This document shows positions 36,920-46,718 of a stretch of 64,000 nucleotides of DNA, piece after piece; position 1 is the stretch's first letter, and the number at the start of each line of letters is the position of its first letter. The notes under the pieces were generated by a model. It was given only the letters and a program-made list of their open reading frames with translations. It searched no databases and was not told where the DNA came from. Position numbers and translations under genes: made by a program. The DNA comes from Datura wrightii (taxonomy: Eukaryota > Streptophyta > Magnoliopsida > Solanales > Solanaceae). The stretch covers positions 101,532,501 through 101,596,500 of the forward strand of contig JASDFA010000003.1 of the NCBI GenBank assembly GCA_035772735.1, in the 5' to 3' direction.

Positions 36920-38239
36920 TTAGTGTCTCCAAATCATCAAGGCAAATACTACCGCCGCCAATTCGAGATCATGAGTCGGGTAATTTCTTTCATGAACCTT
37001 CAACTTCCTGGAAGCATATGCTATAACCTTACTATGTTGCGTCAATACACACCCAAGGTTGATCCTCGAAGCATCAAAATATACCAAAAACCCATTGGTA
37101 CCCTCAGGTGGGGTTAACACCGGTGCTGAGGTGAGTCGAGTCTTAAACTCTTGGAAGCTCTTGTCACAAACCTCTAACTGTTGAAACTTCACTTTCTTTT
37201 GGATCAACTTAGTCAATGGGGCTACAATGGATGAAAACCCCTCAAAAAATCTCCGATAATAACCAGCTAAACCCAAGAAACTCCTGATATCCGACGGATT
37301 CACCGATGTAGGCCAATTCTTCACCGCTTTTATCTTTTGAGAGCCTATCTGCACACCCTCACTTGACACCACATGACCCAAAAATGCCAGCGAGCTCAAC
37401 CAAAATTCACATTTACTGAATTTAGCATACAACTGGCGATCCATGAGGGTTTGTAGCACCACCCTCAAATGAGCAGCATGCTCCTCCTCGCTCCGAGAGT
37501 ATATAAGGATATCATCTATGAACACAATCACGAACATGTCTAGCTATGGCTTGAACACCCTGTTCATCAAATCCATAAAAGCTGCAGGAGCATTCATTAG
37601 TCCAAAAGATATAACTACAAACTCGTAATGACCATACTGAGTACTGAAGGTTGTCTTCGGAATATCGCTCTCCTGAACCCTGAGTTGATGGTATCCGAAT
37701 CTGAGGTCTATCTTTGAAAAGCACTTAGCACCCTGAATCTGGTCAAACAAATCATCAATCCTAGAAAGAGGATACTTGTTCTTGATGGTAACTTTTTTTA
37801 ATTATCGATAATCAATGCACATACAAAAAGAACCATCTTTCTTGCAGACAAACAGAACTGGTGCACCCTATGGGGATTTTCTTGGTCTGATGAAACCCTT
37901 ATATAAAAGGTCTTTCAACTGCTCCTTCAACCCCTTTAGCTCAGCTGGAGCCATTGTGTAAGGAGGAATAGATATAGGCTACGTATCAGGAAGAAGATCA
38001 ATACCAAAATCAATCTCCCGCTTGGGAGAAATTCCCGGTAGATCATCTGGGAACACTTCTGGATACTCACATACTATGGGAACTGACTGGATAGTCGGGG
38101 TCTCGGATGTAGCATCCTTAACCCTAACTAGATGGTACACACAACCCTTAGAAATCATCTTTCTGGCCTTAAGATAGCAAATGAAATGACCTACAGGCAC
38201 AGCTAAACTACCCTTCCATTCTAAGACTAGTTCACCCAA
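36920..38239 (-). pseudogene. Reverse transcriptase and RNase H, Del/Tekay-like
   Basis: In order on the minus strand: FPDDLPGISPKREIDF (38090-38010), FSKIDLRFGYHQLRV with the first catalytic Asp (about 37720), SFGLMNAPAAFMDLMNRVF, then a TAG, then VFIDDILIYSR with the two Asp of the active site (about 37520). LGHVVSSEG and SFLGLAGYYRRF follow, then RNase H with LVYFDASRINLGCVL (about 37080) and HDLELAAVVFAL. Several stops in 37751-37978 and the one at about 37550 break the frame. The order PR-RT-RH-IN is that of Ty3/gypsy. Confidence 0.9.
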
Positions 38240-38600
38240 AAATCTGAACTCTACTGCACGAGTTCTACAATTGACTGAGGCATATCATTCAAATAGCCAA
38301 TCCATGTCATAGATAACATCAAAATTGGTCTTGGCTAACTCTTCTAAATCTGCTGAGGTGACTTTCTGAAGAACTGTGATAGGATAATTTTTATATATCC
38401 GTCAAGCTATAAATGAATCACCAACTATAGTAGAGACTGAGAAGGGTTCTGATAAGATTTTAGGACTGACTCCGAAACTACTAGCAACATAGGGCGTCAC
38501 AAAAGATAAAGTATCCCCTAGATCTAACAATGCATATACATCAAGATGGAATACTCATAACATACCAGTGACTACATCTGGGGATACCTCCTACTCCTGC
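38240..38600 (-). pseudogene. Aspartic protease, Del/Tekay-like
   Basis: The minus-strand frame shows ALLDLGDTLSFVTPYVAS (38530-38470) with the catalytic Asp, then KILSEPFSVSTIVGDSF and FDVIYDMDWL. Stops occur near 38400 and 38290. It lies between gag and RT as expected and would process the polyprotein. Confidence 0.78.
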
Positions 38601-39664
38601 CGGGATGCTAGGGCATAGAACCTATTTTGGAACTATCCACCACCCGCACTAGTAGATGCCCCCTGCTGAGTTGGGTGTGCTGGTGGAGCTGCTGAATGAA
38701 AAGTTGGGCCTCTGCCCCTATCATGACCCTGTCTGGCTGTTGGGCAATCCCTAAGCATATGTCTGGGCTTCCCGCACCCGAAGCAAGCACCTATTCCCAC
38801 GAAACACTTCCCTGTGTGTCTTCGACCATATCTGCTACACTCTGGAGGATTTATCTCTATGGTCTAAGATATCGGTCCTGACCCTCTTGGCTTCCCTCTC
38901 TCCCTCATTCATCTGTACCGCCTCCATTTGCTGGGCGTACAGGACTATCCGAGAAAAGTCAACATCTTGAAGAAGCATCACAGTCCGACAATCCCTGACC
39001 AAGTAGTCTGTTATCCCATGTACAAATATGCTCACACGGGCTCTCTGATCCGCCACCATCTCAGGTGCATACTTGGACAGACGAGTGAACTCCAAGGCAT
39101 ACTCTTGAACTGTCATATTTCCTTGCTTTAGATTCACAAACTCGGCCACTTTGAGCTCCCTCATCTCCCGAGGGAAGAACTGATCTAGAAAAGCGGCCTG
39201 AAACTCATCCCAACTGATAGGGCCTGCTCCAACTGCCCAACTATCCTTCCATTGCTTAAACCGAATGTTCGCCACCCCCTTCAACCTGTACAAAGATAAA
39301 TCGGCGCACTCCTCCCTAGTCACACCCATAATCTGGGTGATCTTCAGAACCTCCTCAATGAACTCATGTGGACCCTCATCCACCTTCGATCCAAGGAACT
39401 TGAAAGGGTTCATCCTTAGAAAATCCCTAACTCTAGCCGCCGCCTCATTCCCGATCTGAGGGACATGGCTACCGCCTACTGATTGACCTGGGCGGTCAAG
39501 GTCTGGGCTAACATCTAAATGGCTTCCCTGAACTCCACGTGGGCAACTGGCTGCGGTACATTCTCCTCGTAGTCTGATGGGGCCTGTTGGTGCCCCTCTC
39601 CTTTGCCATTCTTATGGCCATTCCTATTTCCGTTTCTCCTTCCATTAAATCTGTGGGGAGGCAT
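38601..39664 (-). pseudogene. Gag, Del/Tekay-like
   Basis: The start ATG is at 39664-39662 (MPPHRFNGRRNGNRNG). An EFREAI segment is followed by a TAG, then a second stop and a frameshift. The main frame resumes at VPQIGNEAAARV. The capsid-like part 39413-38835 includes DEFQAAFLDQFFPREMRE and QEYALEFTRLSKYAPEMV. Two zinc knuckles follow at 38840-38745. The first has lost its second Cys (CSRY); the second is complete (CFGCGKPRHMLRDC). A shift near 38830 separates them from the capsid. The 5' leader continues beyond the insertion 39685-48164. Confidence 0.85.
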
Positions 39665-39684
39665 GATTATGCAAATGTGTATAG

Positions 39685-41130
39685 TGATCTTGGGCAGATT
39701 TATATGCCCAAGTGATACTCAAAAGTATTATTTTTGCCTTGTTTGTGTGCAATATGTATATATTCTCATGTAATTGGTAATAAAATGTGAATTTATACTA
39801 ACCAACATGATTAGCATTTGTTTTGCAGGAAAATATGATTTTTAGGAGCTAAAATGCATGTTGGAACTATATCGGAGTTGGACTTGGATACAAGCGTGGA
39901 AAAGACATTGGAAGGCACAAATTATAGGGGCTCCGCGATGGAGCCGTGCCACGCTACCATCGCGGAGGCACACTGCCTGGAGAGGCAATTAAATGACAAT
40001 TTCCAGTGAGGCCTCGCGACAGCTCCGTGGCACGGAGATAGGCCTCCGCGTTGGCCTCCGTGCCACGTTGAGGCTAATTTACCGGAACCTGGATTTCCAG
40101 TGAAGGTCCGCGTCCACGCCGTGTCACGGAGGCAGTGCTCCGCGTTGACCTCCGTGACACGTTGTTTGTTATTCTGGAAAAAATTTCCCTCTAGTATAAA
40201 TAGCACACTTAGGTTTATTTTAATTAGTTCAGTTTGAGTTCAGACTTGGTGGAGCTAGGACGTCGGTTAGCAGCAGTTGAGGGACGAAAAAGCTAAGGGA
40301 TTTCTTCTCTTCCTTTCTTCTTTCAATCAATTATATGTATGATTTACACTTGTTTTAGGATGATCAATCCACAAATGAGTGGCTAATTCTCTTCCTTGCT
40401 AAGGTTTTGAACATGTGTAGTGAATTTTGATTGTAAATGATATGGTTTTCTTCTTCTTCTTTCATGTTGTTCTATTAATTCTTGTTCTTACTGCATTAGT
40501 GCTTGGCCGACATTAATGTACATCTAAAAAGTCCAATTTCACTCGAGAGAGCAAGAAATTGGAAAGTTGTGAATTAATAGGGTATTGTTCTTAACTTGAT
40601 TTGGGAAAATTGGGTTTTGATGTGCTTTCCTGATAGAAATATACTTGAAAGCCGTATTAGTCAATTTAGGAACCGGAATTGTATTGCTAGGTCGTAAATT
40701 GCATTTGATCACAGAAATGTAGACGAATGGTTTATGATTCTTAAGTGAAATTAAATACGAGAGTTTTAATTTCTAGGCTAAAGTTCTTGGCTAGCAACAT
40801 GAAGAAGAGATTAATCGAATTATTATTACAATTGAATTCATTACTTGTTCTTAACCTTGGCATGCTCTTATCCATAGTTTAAATTCACGATAAATAATTG
40901 TTAATAGTTTTAGTATATATTTTATAAACAAAAACTCAATTAACTGTTGGTTACGTTGTTGTTAGCATAGTTAGAAGTAAGATAAGAATATAGTATACTT
41001 AGGCAAATTTTACATACCCTGAGCCTCCTTGGATCGATACTTGGCTTACTTAGCGACTTTATTACTTGTTTGACCACGTGCACTTGCGTGTCGGTTTATA
41101 ATATATAATACCAACCGAACAGACCGAACA
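39685..41130 (+). repeat. 5' LTR of element 39685-48164
   Basis: Starts TGATCTTGGGCAG and ends GACCGAACA. TATAAATA at 40195-40202 marks the promoter, and transcription probably begins about 30 bp later. The 250 bp before the TATA box hold repeated GC-rich modules (CTCCGTGACACG, CCGTGTCACGGAGG). LTR copies also lie at 46719-48164 and, inverted, at 1-1091. Confidence 0.93.
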
Positions 41131-41136
41131 AGTTTT

Positions 41137-41154
41137 TGGCACCGTTACCGGGGA
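41137..41154 (+). promoter_or_regulatory. Primer-binding site, tRNA-Asp type
   Basis: TGGCACCGTTACCGGGGA lies 6 nt after the 5' LTR. It matches the complement of the tRNA-Asp 3' end at all but two positions, as I recall that tRNA (GGCGCCA end). Confidence 0.85.
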
Positions 41155-41299
41155 GGCTAGGCAAATTTGTGAAATTGTGTTAAGTGTAAATTTACTGTAT
41201 TTTTGTTTTATTTTCTTAAGTGTTGACAACTTGGTCTTAGTATTTGTTTTAATTCTTTGTTCATTTTAATTTTTCTCTCTTTTGGATACCCTCATTGAC

Positions 41300-42238
41300 A
41301 TGACATCTTGGAATATAAATGGTGGATACGCATATTTCGGCGAATCTTGCATGAATTGCGGAGGACCCCACTTGTGGCAAAACTGTAACACGTGCAATAT
41401 ATGTGGGTGTCAATATGGCCATTGGGGTGATTGTCCAAAGGCATATTCCCCTTCCCCAAGCCCCTACTATGATCCTTTTGTTGTTTTTGCTGAATATAGG
41501 CATGTTGAAAATGAGGACTTGGGACGCCAAGTTCAAATAGAGGACATGATGAAACAACTCCTGTAGCAATCAGAAGCAATGAAGGAGTCGGTGGCAGAAT
41601 TGATAATTAAGCAAAAGGAGAATGCAGAGGCTGTAAGCAGGATGAGCGTCAAACTCACGGAGATGTGTGCTGAGGCTGAAGCTTGTGATAATTTGCAGGT
41701 GACAGTTTTAGCCGATATTCAAGAGGAACTACAAGAGGAATACAAGGGTGAATTTTGGGATGAAGCCCAACAATTAGAATCTCTTGAGTGTCCCCGTGAT
41801 CAGCTCATACCTATAGAAAATCCATTCATGGAAGAAGAGAAAGAATATCTCCCATTTGACCTTAATGGAGAAATAGATGTCGATGTTGAAAAGGTGTACA
41901 CAAGTAAGGAAGTCAAGCACAATGCAATTTCAGAGTTGAGGTTGATTGGACCACACTTGAAGCATTTTTCGACATTAAGTTTGGTCGACAACATAGAAAT
42001 AGAGTCTTCCAGGATTATAGAGAAATGTCTAGATGAGGACCAAGCCCCGTATATTATGAAATTTGCTAACTTGAAGCAACGAAATGACTTCACTTACTCA
42101 AGGGCCAATAAGTTAAAAAGGCAACACCTACTGTTTGGTCCTTACAATTTTTCACCACCACCCCTGGAGCATAAGAGGAAATTAAAGAAGAAATTAGGGG
42201 TGAGATTCATATCCTCAAGGTGGAGGAAAAAGTGGTGA
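41300..42238 (+). CDS. ORF1: zinc-knuckle and coiled-coil protein, one internal stop
   Basis: One frame of 313 codons from ATG 41300 to TGA 42236, interrupted only by TAG at codon 89 (41564-41566). The N-terminal part has two Cys/His clusters: CMNCGGPHLWQNC (residues 17-29) and CNICGCQYGHWGDC (32-45). They are close to retroviral zinc knuckles but with altered spacing. After the TAG comes a Glu/Lys-rich, probably coiled-coil stretch (VAELIIKQKENAEAVSRM), an acidic middle and a basic end (HKRKLKKKLG...SSRWRKKW). No capsid domain or protease is recognisable, so calling it Gag is only an inference from position and zinc knuckles. TAG is followed by CAATCA, a known readthrough-type context. The stop codon lies in hairpin H0. 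Confidence 0.7.
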
Positions 42239-42295
42239 AACTTTGTACGTCGTGCCGCGACGGTAAACCAGGCGCTGCACGGGAGGCAACCCGTG
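42229..42295 (+). other. Three-hairpin RNA module at the end of ORF1
   Basis: H0 42229-42244: AAAGT pairs with ACTTT and the loop GGTGAA holds the stop codon. H1 42248-42262: CGTCG-TGCCG-CGACG. The spacer is 15 nt. H2 42278-42295: CACGGG-AGGCAA-CCCGTG. Against the copy at 53186-53203 (CTTGGG / CCCAAG) two neighbouring base pairs of H2 have changed on both strands, with the loop AGGCAA unchanged. Confidence 0.8.
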
Positions 42296-42888
42296 AAAAA
42301 TATTTTCTTTCTTTCTTTTCTTAGTGTAAATAATTTTTTATTTTTTATTTTTCTTTTCTTGATTAGGTTTAGATTCTTGTTTTAGTTAATATTTTTCGTT
42401 TTAGTTAGGGAAATCTATTAATCTAACCAATTTCGTTTAGTGAGGTGATTTTCAGGTCTAACGGAGAAAAATATGCATGGAAGCGGAAAAAATAAGGCAA
42501 GGTATGAAAATAATTTTTATTGAAGAAACAGTGCACTGGGGCGTTGGCTCCGTGTCACGGAGGAGTGGCTCCGCGTTACCCTCCGTGACACGTTGAAGGC
42601 AAAATCAGATTTTTTAAAATTTCCAGAGAGCCAACGCGTTGGCTCCGTGTCACGGAGGAGGGGCTCCGCGTTACCCTCCGTGACACGTTGCCCTTTATTC
42701 AGTGTCAGGTCACACCGGGTTGCCGGGTGACCTGCGTGTTTTTCTTTAAATTAACCCCGATGTTGCCCAATTTTTCCCCATTTCTCTCTTCCTCCGCGAC
42801 CAAAACACCCAATTCCCCCCTCCCCAACCAACTTGCCACGCTATTAGGAAAGGAATACGTCAAGTTTCTTCGGTTCTTCAACTCAAAG
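42296..42888 (+). promoter_or_regulatory. Upstream region of ORF2 with palindromic modules
   Basis: Two near-identical modules at about 42543-42598 and 42632-42690 each contain GGCTCCGTGTCACGGAGGAG and CCTCCGTGACACGTTG. The same type of module precedes the TATA box in the LTRs. A pyrimidine-rich, C-rich leader follows (42760-42850) and ends in a strong splice donor. I infer a promoter or leader region for ORF2; no TATA box is obvious. Confidence 0.45.
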
Positions 42889-43603
42889 GTACGTTTTCCT
42901 CGTTTCTCTCAAATTTTTGGCGATTTTAGTCGAATTTGGGCATGTGAGGTGAGATATATCACCCCAAGTAGCAATTTAACATGATGTTGAGTTATTTGTG
43001 ATTGATATATGTTCGGATTGTTGTAATTAGCGTTTGAACTTATCGATTACATAAATAATTCGAATTTGATTGTAGCATTGTATTCTAGGGCATGGGTTGT
43101 TGAATTTGACTTGGGTGACTTGATAATTTGATACATTAGATGCCGGGGTGTGTTTGTAAATTGAGATAAGTCGTTGTAAATATTGTAGGAATGTTAAAAG
43201 ACGACGAAGTCTCGAATTTTTGGGAAAATGTGAAAATTGTGTAAATTGGTTTGATTAATTGGATTCGTTTGTATATAGAATGTTTTTGTCGTTGTTTTTA
43301 GTTTTTGTTTTTGTTTTTATTGCTTGTGCGATGGTTGAACTGTTAGCGATAGTAGGATTTGGATTAGCTGTATGAAGTCTGAGTAGTACGCTAACCGTTA
43401 TGCTGTCGAAATTTTTTTTTTTTTGTAAACGCACTAAGCATAAAGTGTATACTTGTTGTCTTTGGTATAAATAGAGTTATCCTTGCCGTAGTTTTGTAAA
43501 AGTAGCTAAGGCCTAAGTGTGGGCTAAACGTTGTGTAACCTGACCATAGCCTAAGTTAACATCTTTATAGCTTAACGTTGTGCTTGTTAATTTATATTGA
43601 CAG
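42889..43603 (+). other. Probable leader intron of ORF2
   Basis: The donor AAAG|GTACGT at 42888-42889 matches the plant consensus. The acceptor TTATATTGACAG ends at 43603, six bases before the ORF2 ATG. The 715 bp between are T-rich and have no ORF. Splicing is inferred, not shown. It would let ORF2 be made from its own or a spliced subgenomic RNA, as for env-like ORFs of retroelements. Confidence 0.5.
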
Positions 43604-43608
43604 GTACA

Positions 43609-44829
43609 ATGGCTAGCAGACAGGATAAGGGCAAGGGTGCTTCTACCTCAGGCACCGGCAGGAAAAGAATGAGATTGGGCACCGCAATCCCAGCTGCACC
43701 AGCTGTTCCGCGCGGCCAACGCCGCCAATACGGAACAAGGTGGGTAACCGAGGAAGGAAAGAAATAGTATGCTAAGCATAAGGAGAGCAAGTACTTCCCG
43801 GAGGAACATATTGCACGGGAACCACTAGCACAGGAGTTCCCCCGTATTGTGCAAAGGATTGAAGCAGCTGGGCTCAGCTTTATCTTTCAGGAGCCCAAGG
43901 AGTGCAACCTTCATTTGGTCTGAGAGTTCTATGCAAATTGGAACCCGGCCATCAGAAGCCACACAATAAAAATCAGAGGGCAGATTGTTACTCTGGAACC
44001 CCAGCAGTTCAATGCCATCGTTGGAGCGCGGGACACAGACGCTCACGTTCTCCGCCAGCTAAACATCACCCCACCGTACGTCGACATCAGACGTACATTG
44101 TGTGGGGCTCGATCCACAGCCCGATGGAGTAGACATAAGGAGAGGGGTTACCACCAGACTCTGCCTTATTCGCAGATGAATAGGGAGGCCAGAATATGGC
44201 TGAAAATTATATGTTCGTGCTTGATCCCGGGAGTTCATATGACGGATGTGACCCAGGACCGTGTCTGCTTAGTGTATGCCCTTATGAAAGGGCTTGAGAT
44301 TAATGTTGGGGCGGTAATTATATCCGCCATGAAGAGAGCCAGACTACACCAGGGCCACAGATACGGGTTTGGCGGACTCATCACCACCTTCCTCCGAGGC
44401 CTCGATGTCGAGGAAGAAGCCTTGGATTACATTCCGCAGTTGGAGCGGAGGGCCCTCGATGTGACAAAAACTAAGGCCCCCGATACCACACACGGACTAG
44501 TGCTGACTTTGGGCGAGCGACATGCTCGTGACGATCAGTACATGGCACGTATGTTCGGCATGCAGATGCTTCAGCTACGGATTGGTGGGAGACCAGCCAC
44601 CAAGGAAGAATTATGGCAGCTGGAGCTGGATTACCCATTTGGCGAGAATGCCAGAGCCTTATGCCGAGTGGGACCAGCCTTCGTGGAGCCGACGGATGAC
44701 GATGTCCCTACTGATGAGGAGACACGTCGGGAGGACTCCGATGTGGAGTCTGATGACGACGATGGAGTTGACTCAGATATGGGCGACGAGGCAGCAGCAC
44801 CAGATGAAGAAGTCGAATATTTCGACTGA
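43609..44829 (+). CDS. ORF2: plant transposon-associated protein, two internal stops
   Basis: One frame of 407 codons broken only by TAG (codon 53, 43765) and TGA (codon 105, 43921). The N-terminus is basic and low in complexity. The middle has FYANWNPAIRSHTIKIRGQ, a QQFNAIVGA block and LPYSQMNREARIWLKIICSC, then GHRYGFGGLITTFLRG. This pattern is that of the plant family named 'putative plant transposon protein' as I recall it. No DDE triad or other catalytic motif is visible. The last 45 residues are mainly Asp and Glu. The position (after ORF1, before the 3' LTR) is the env-like slot of Athila elements, but I see no signal peptide or membrane segment. The biochemical role is unknown. Confidence 0.72.
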
Positions 44830-46680
44830 TCAGGGAGTTCCACCACCTGAAATTCTATTTTGTAATTTTTGTGAACACTGGGGACAATGTTCGATTTAAG
44901 TGTGGGGTGGGGAGTAGCTAGGTGTTGGGACTTGGGCTCTAATCTGCTGTATGCTTTTCCTTGGTTTGTATGTATGTTTGTGCTTTCCCTGTTATGAACT
45001 GATTTGTGTTGTATCTGTATAAATTTGTTTGTGTGGTTAATGATGTGTGTGTTATTTTTTTAAAGTTATGGTTGCCAGTGTAAATATTTTGTAAATATTT
45101 TTTTGATGATCGATATTTTTCAAAAATTTTCGAGAATATTTTGCACTTGTAAATATTTTCTTTCTATCGAAATGATCGATGTGTTGCAAAAATTTTCGGT
45201 TTTTTATTTTTTTGGGTTTCTCGGAGTTTGTTTTCGGTTCTTTTACCGAGAATAGTCCCATTGAACCGATGTCATAGTTAGTGACCGTTCCCTATGATGG
45301 ATGGATGACGACCGTCTTAAGGGAAATGTAGTCGGTAGGAGTAGGATTTTAATTTATTTTTAATTTTTCTTTGGTGGATTGCATCAATGAACTGTAGTTG
45401 CTTTATGGTTGCAAAAATTTCGTTGCGTGTGTAACCGATGTTCAAAATGTGAAAATGATTCGTTTGAAAGCATGCAATTTTGGTAAATATGTTGAGTTAC
45501 CTAGGCTATAGAATTTGATTCAGCATGATTGAGGCTTAATTTTGAATTCATGTGATTGGCTAATTAGAGAGTCTGTGAATGCATCTTGATTCGAGCATGT
45601 GCATGAAGTGTGAAGTGAGGTATTGTTATTCCATGCCATTGTGAATTATCTAGAACTTGCCTGGTGTGTTTACAAAACGAAATGAAGGAGGTGTACTGTT
45701 GGAAAGGATGTAGGCATTTCTTTGTTTTTAAGCGATAGTTTCCATTTTTTTTCTTGTCAAATTCTACCTTTTTATATGTTGTATACCCTAGTCAGCCCGT
45801 TGAGCCTTTAGCCGATTTCTTTCTTTCTTTTGTCCAAAATTGTATAAACTAAGCTTTATTCCTTCTTTTCATTAGCCTTAAAGTCTATACAAAACTCTTA
45901 AGCACTTACAAAGAAAAGAAAATATTTCCCAAAGTGTTAAAGAGTGAAAAGAGTGAAAAGAAAAAGAAAAGCAGAGTGAGGAAAGAAAAGATGATGTTGA
46001 AGAGGCACTTGTTATAATTAAATGATATGGAGGGTACATGAAAACCCTTTGTTTTGTGTCAAGTGTGTTTGATGAAATGGGCAGTACGAAAGTAAACCAG
46101 CATGAATGGGAGAAAAAGAGAAAAGAGAGGAACAATGTCCATGAGTCGATGGGAATGTGTTGAAAAGGCGCTTAAGGATGCTAGCGACTATTATTGGCTA
46201 ATCCAATATATATACTAGATCCATAGCCCCGTTAAAACCCATTAAAGTCCTACTTGATCCTACATTGCATTTCTTTATATTAGTGGAGTAATACACTAAG
46301 GGCAAGCCTATGGGTCACGACATGATGCATGTGAATTCTTTTGGGAGAGTGAGTGAAATTAATTTTTATATGCCCTACTTGAATGTTTGTGTTGCATGAA
46401 CAAAAAGGGGAAGATTCTGTTGAGTGTGAGGGCACATGCTTGATGAAAGATTGATTTTTGTGTCGGATTTCTTGATTAGCTGATTTGCATGAGTTTGCCG
46501 ATATCAAGAATAAATTCTTAAAGTCTAGGAAGTCTTGATGTATTAAAGGTCATTGTATTATAAGACCAAGCATGTTTTCGTGATGATTTGCAAAAATTGA
46601 ATAATCGGTATGACCATAGCGTAAATGGTCGCACCATAGTGATGAAGGTTGGGATGTAATTTGCATGAGTTGTGTATGTG
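44830..46680 (+). other. 3' non-coding region of element 39685-48164
   Basis: About 1.85 kb without credible ORFs. Conserved blocks shared with 53500-55011 and, inverted, with 3011-4977 are GATGGATGGATGACGACCGT (about 45297), a TCTAGAACTTGCCTGG-type block (about 45649) and GGCAAGCCTATGGGTCA (46301-46317). A purine-rich run at 45900-46000 produces a chance minus-strand ORF. Confidence 0.6.
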
Positions 46681-46718
46681 TTGTTCGAGGACGAACAAGG
46701 GTTTAAGTGTGGGGTAAG
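46681..46718 (+). promoter_or_regulatory. Polypurine tract with adjoining hairpin
   Basis: 46681-46698 is a perfect hairpin, TTGTTCG-AGGA-CGAACAA. It is followed by AAGTGTGGGGTAAG directly before the 3' LTR. The tract primes plus-strand DNA. The hairpin is conserved at 2991-3010 and 55012-55029. Confidence 0.75.

Noticed and set aside
41137..41154. A possible tRNA-Asp gene fragment
   Set aside because: Only the 18-nt complement of the tRNA 3' end is present, directly after an LTR. It is a primer-binding site.
44522..44899. A 125-codon ORF
   Set aside because: It is a shadow of ORF2 (43609-44829) in another frame.
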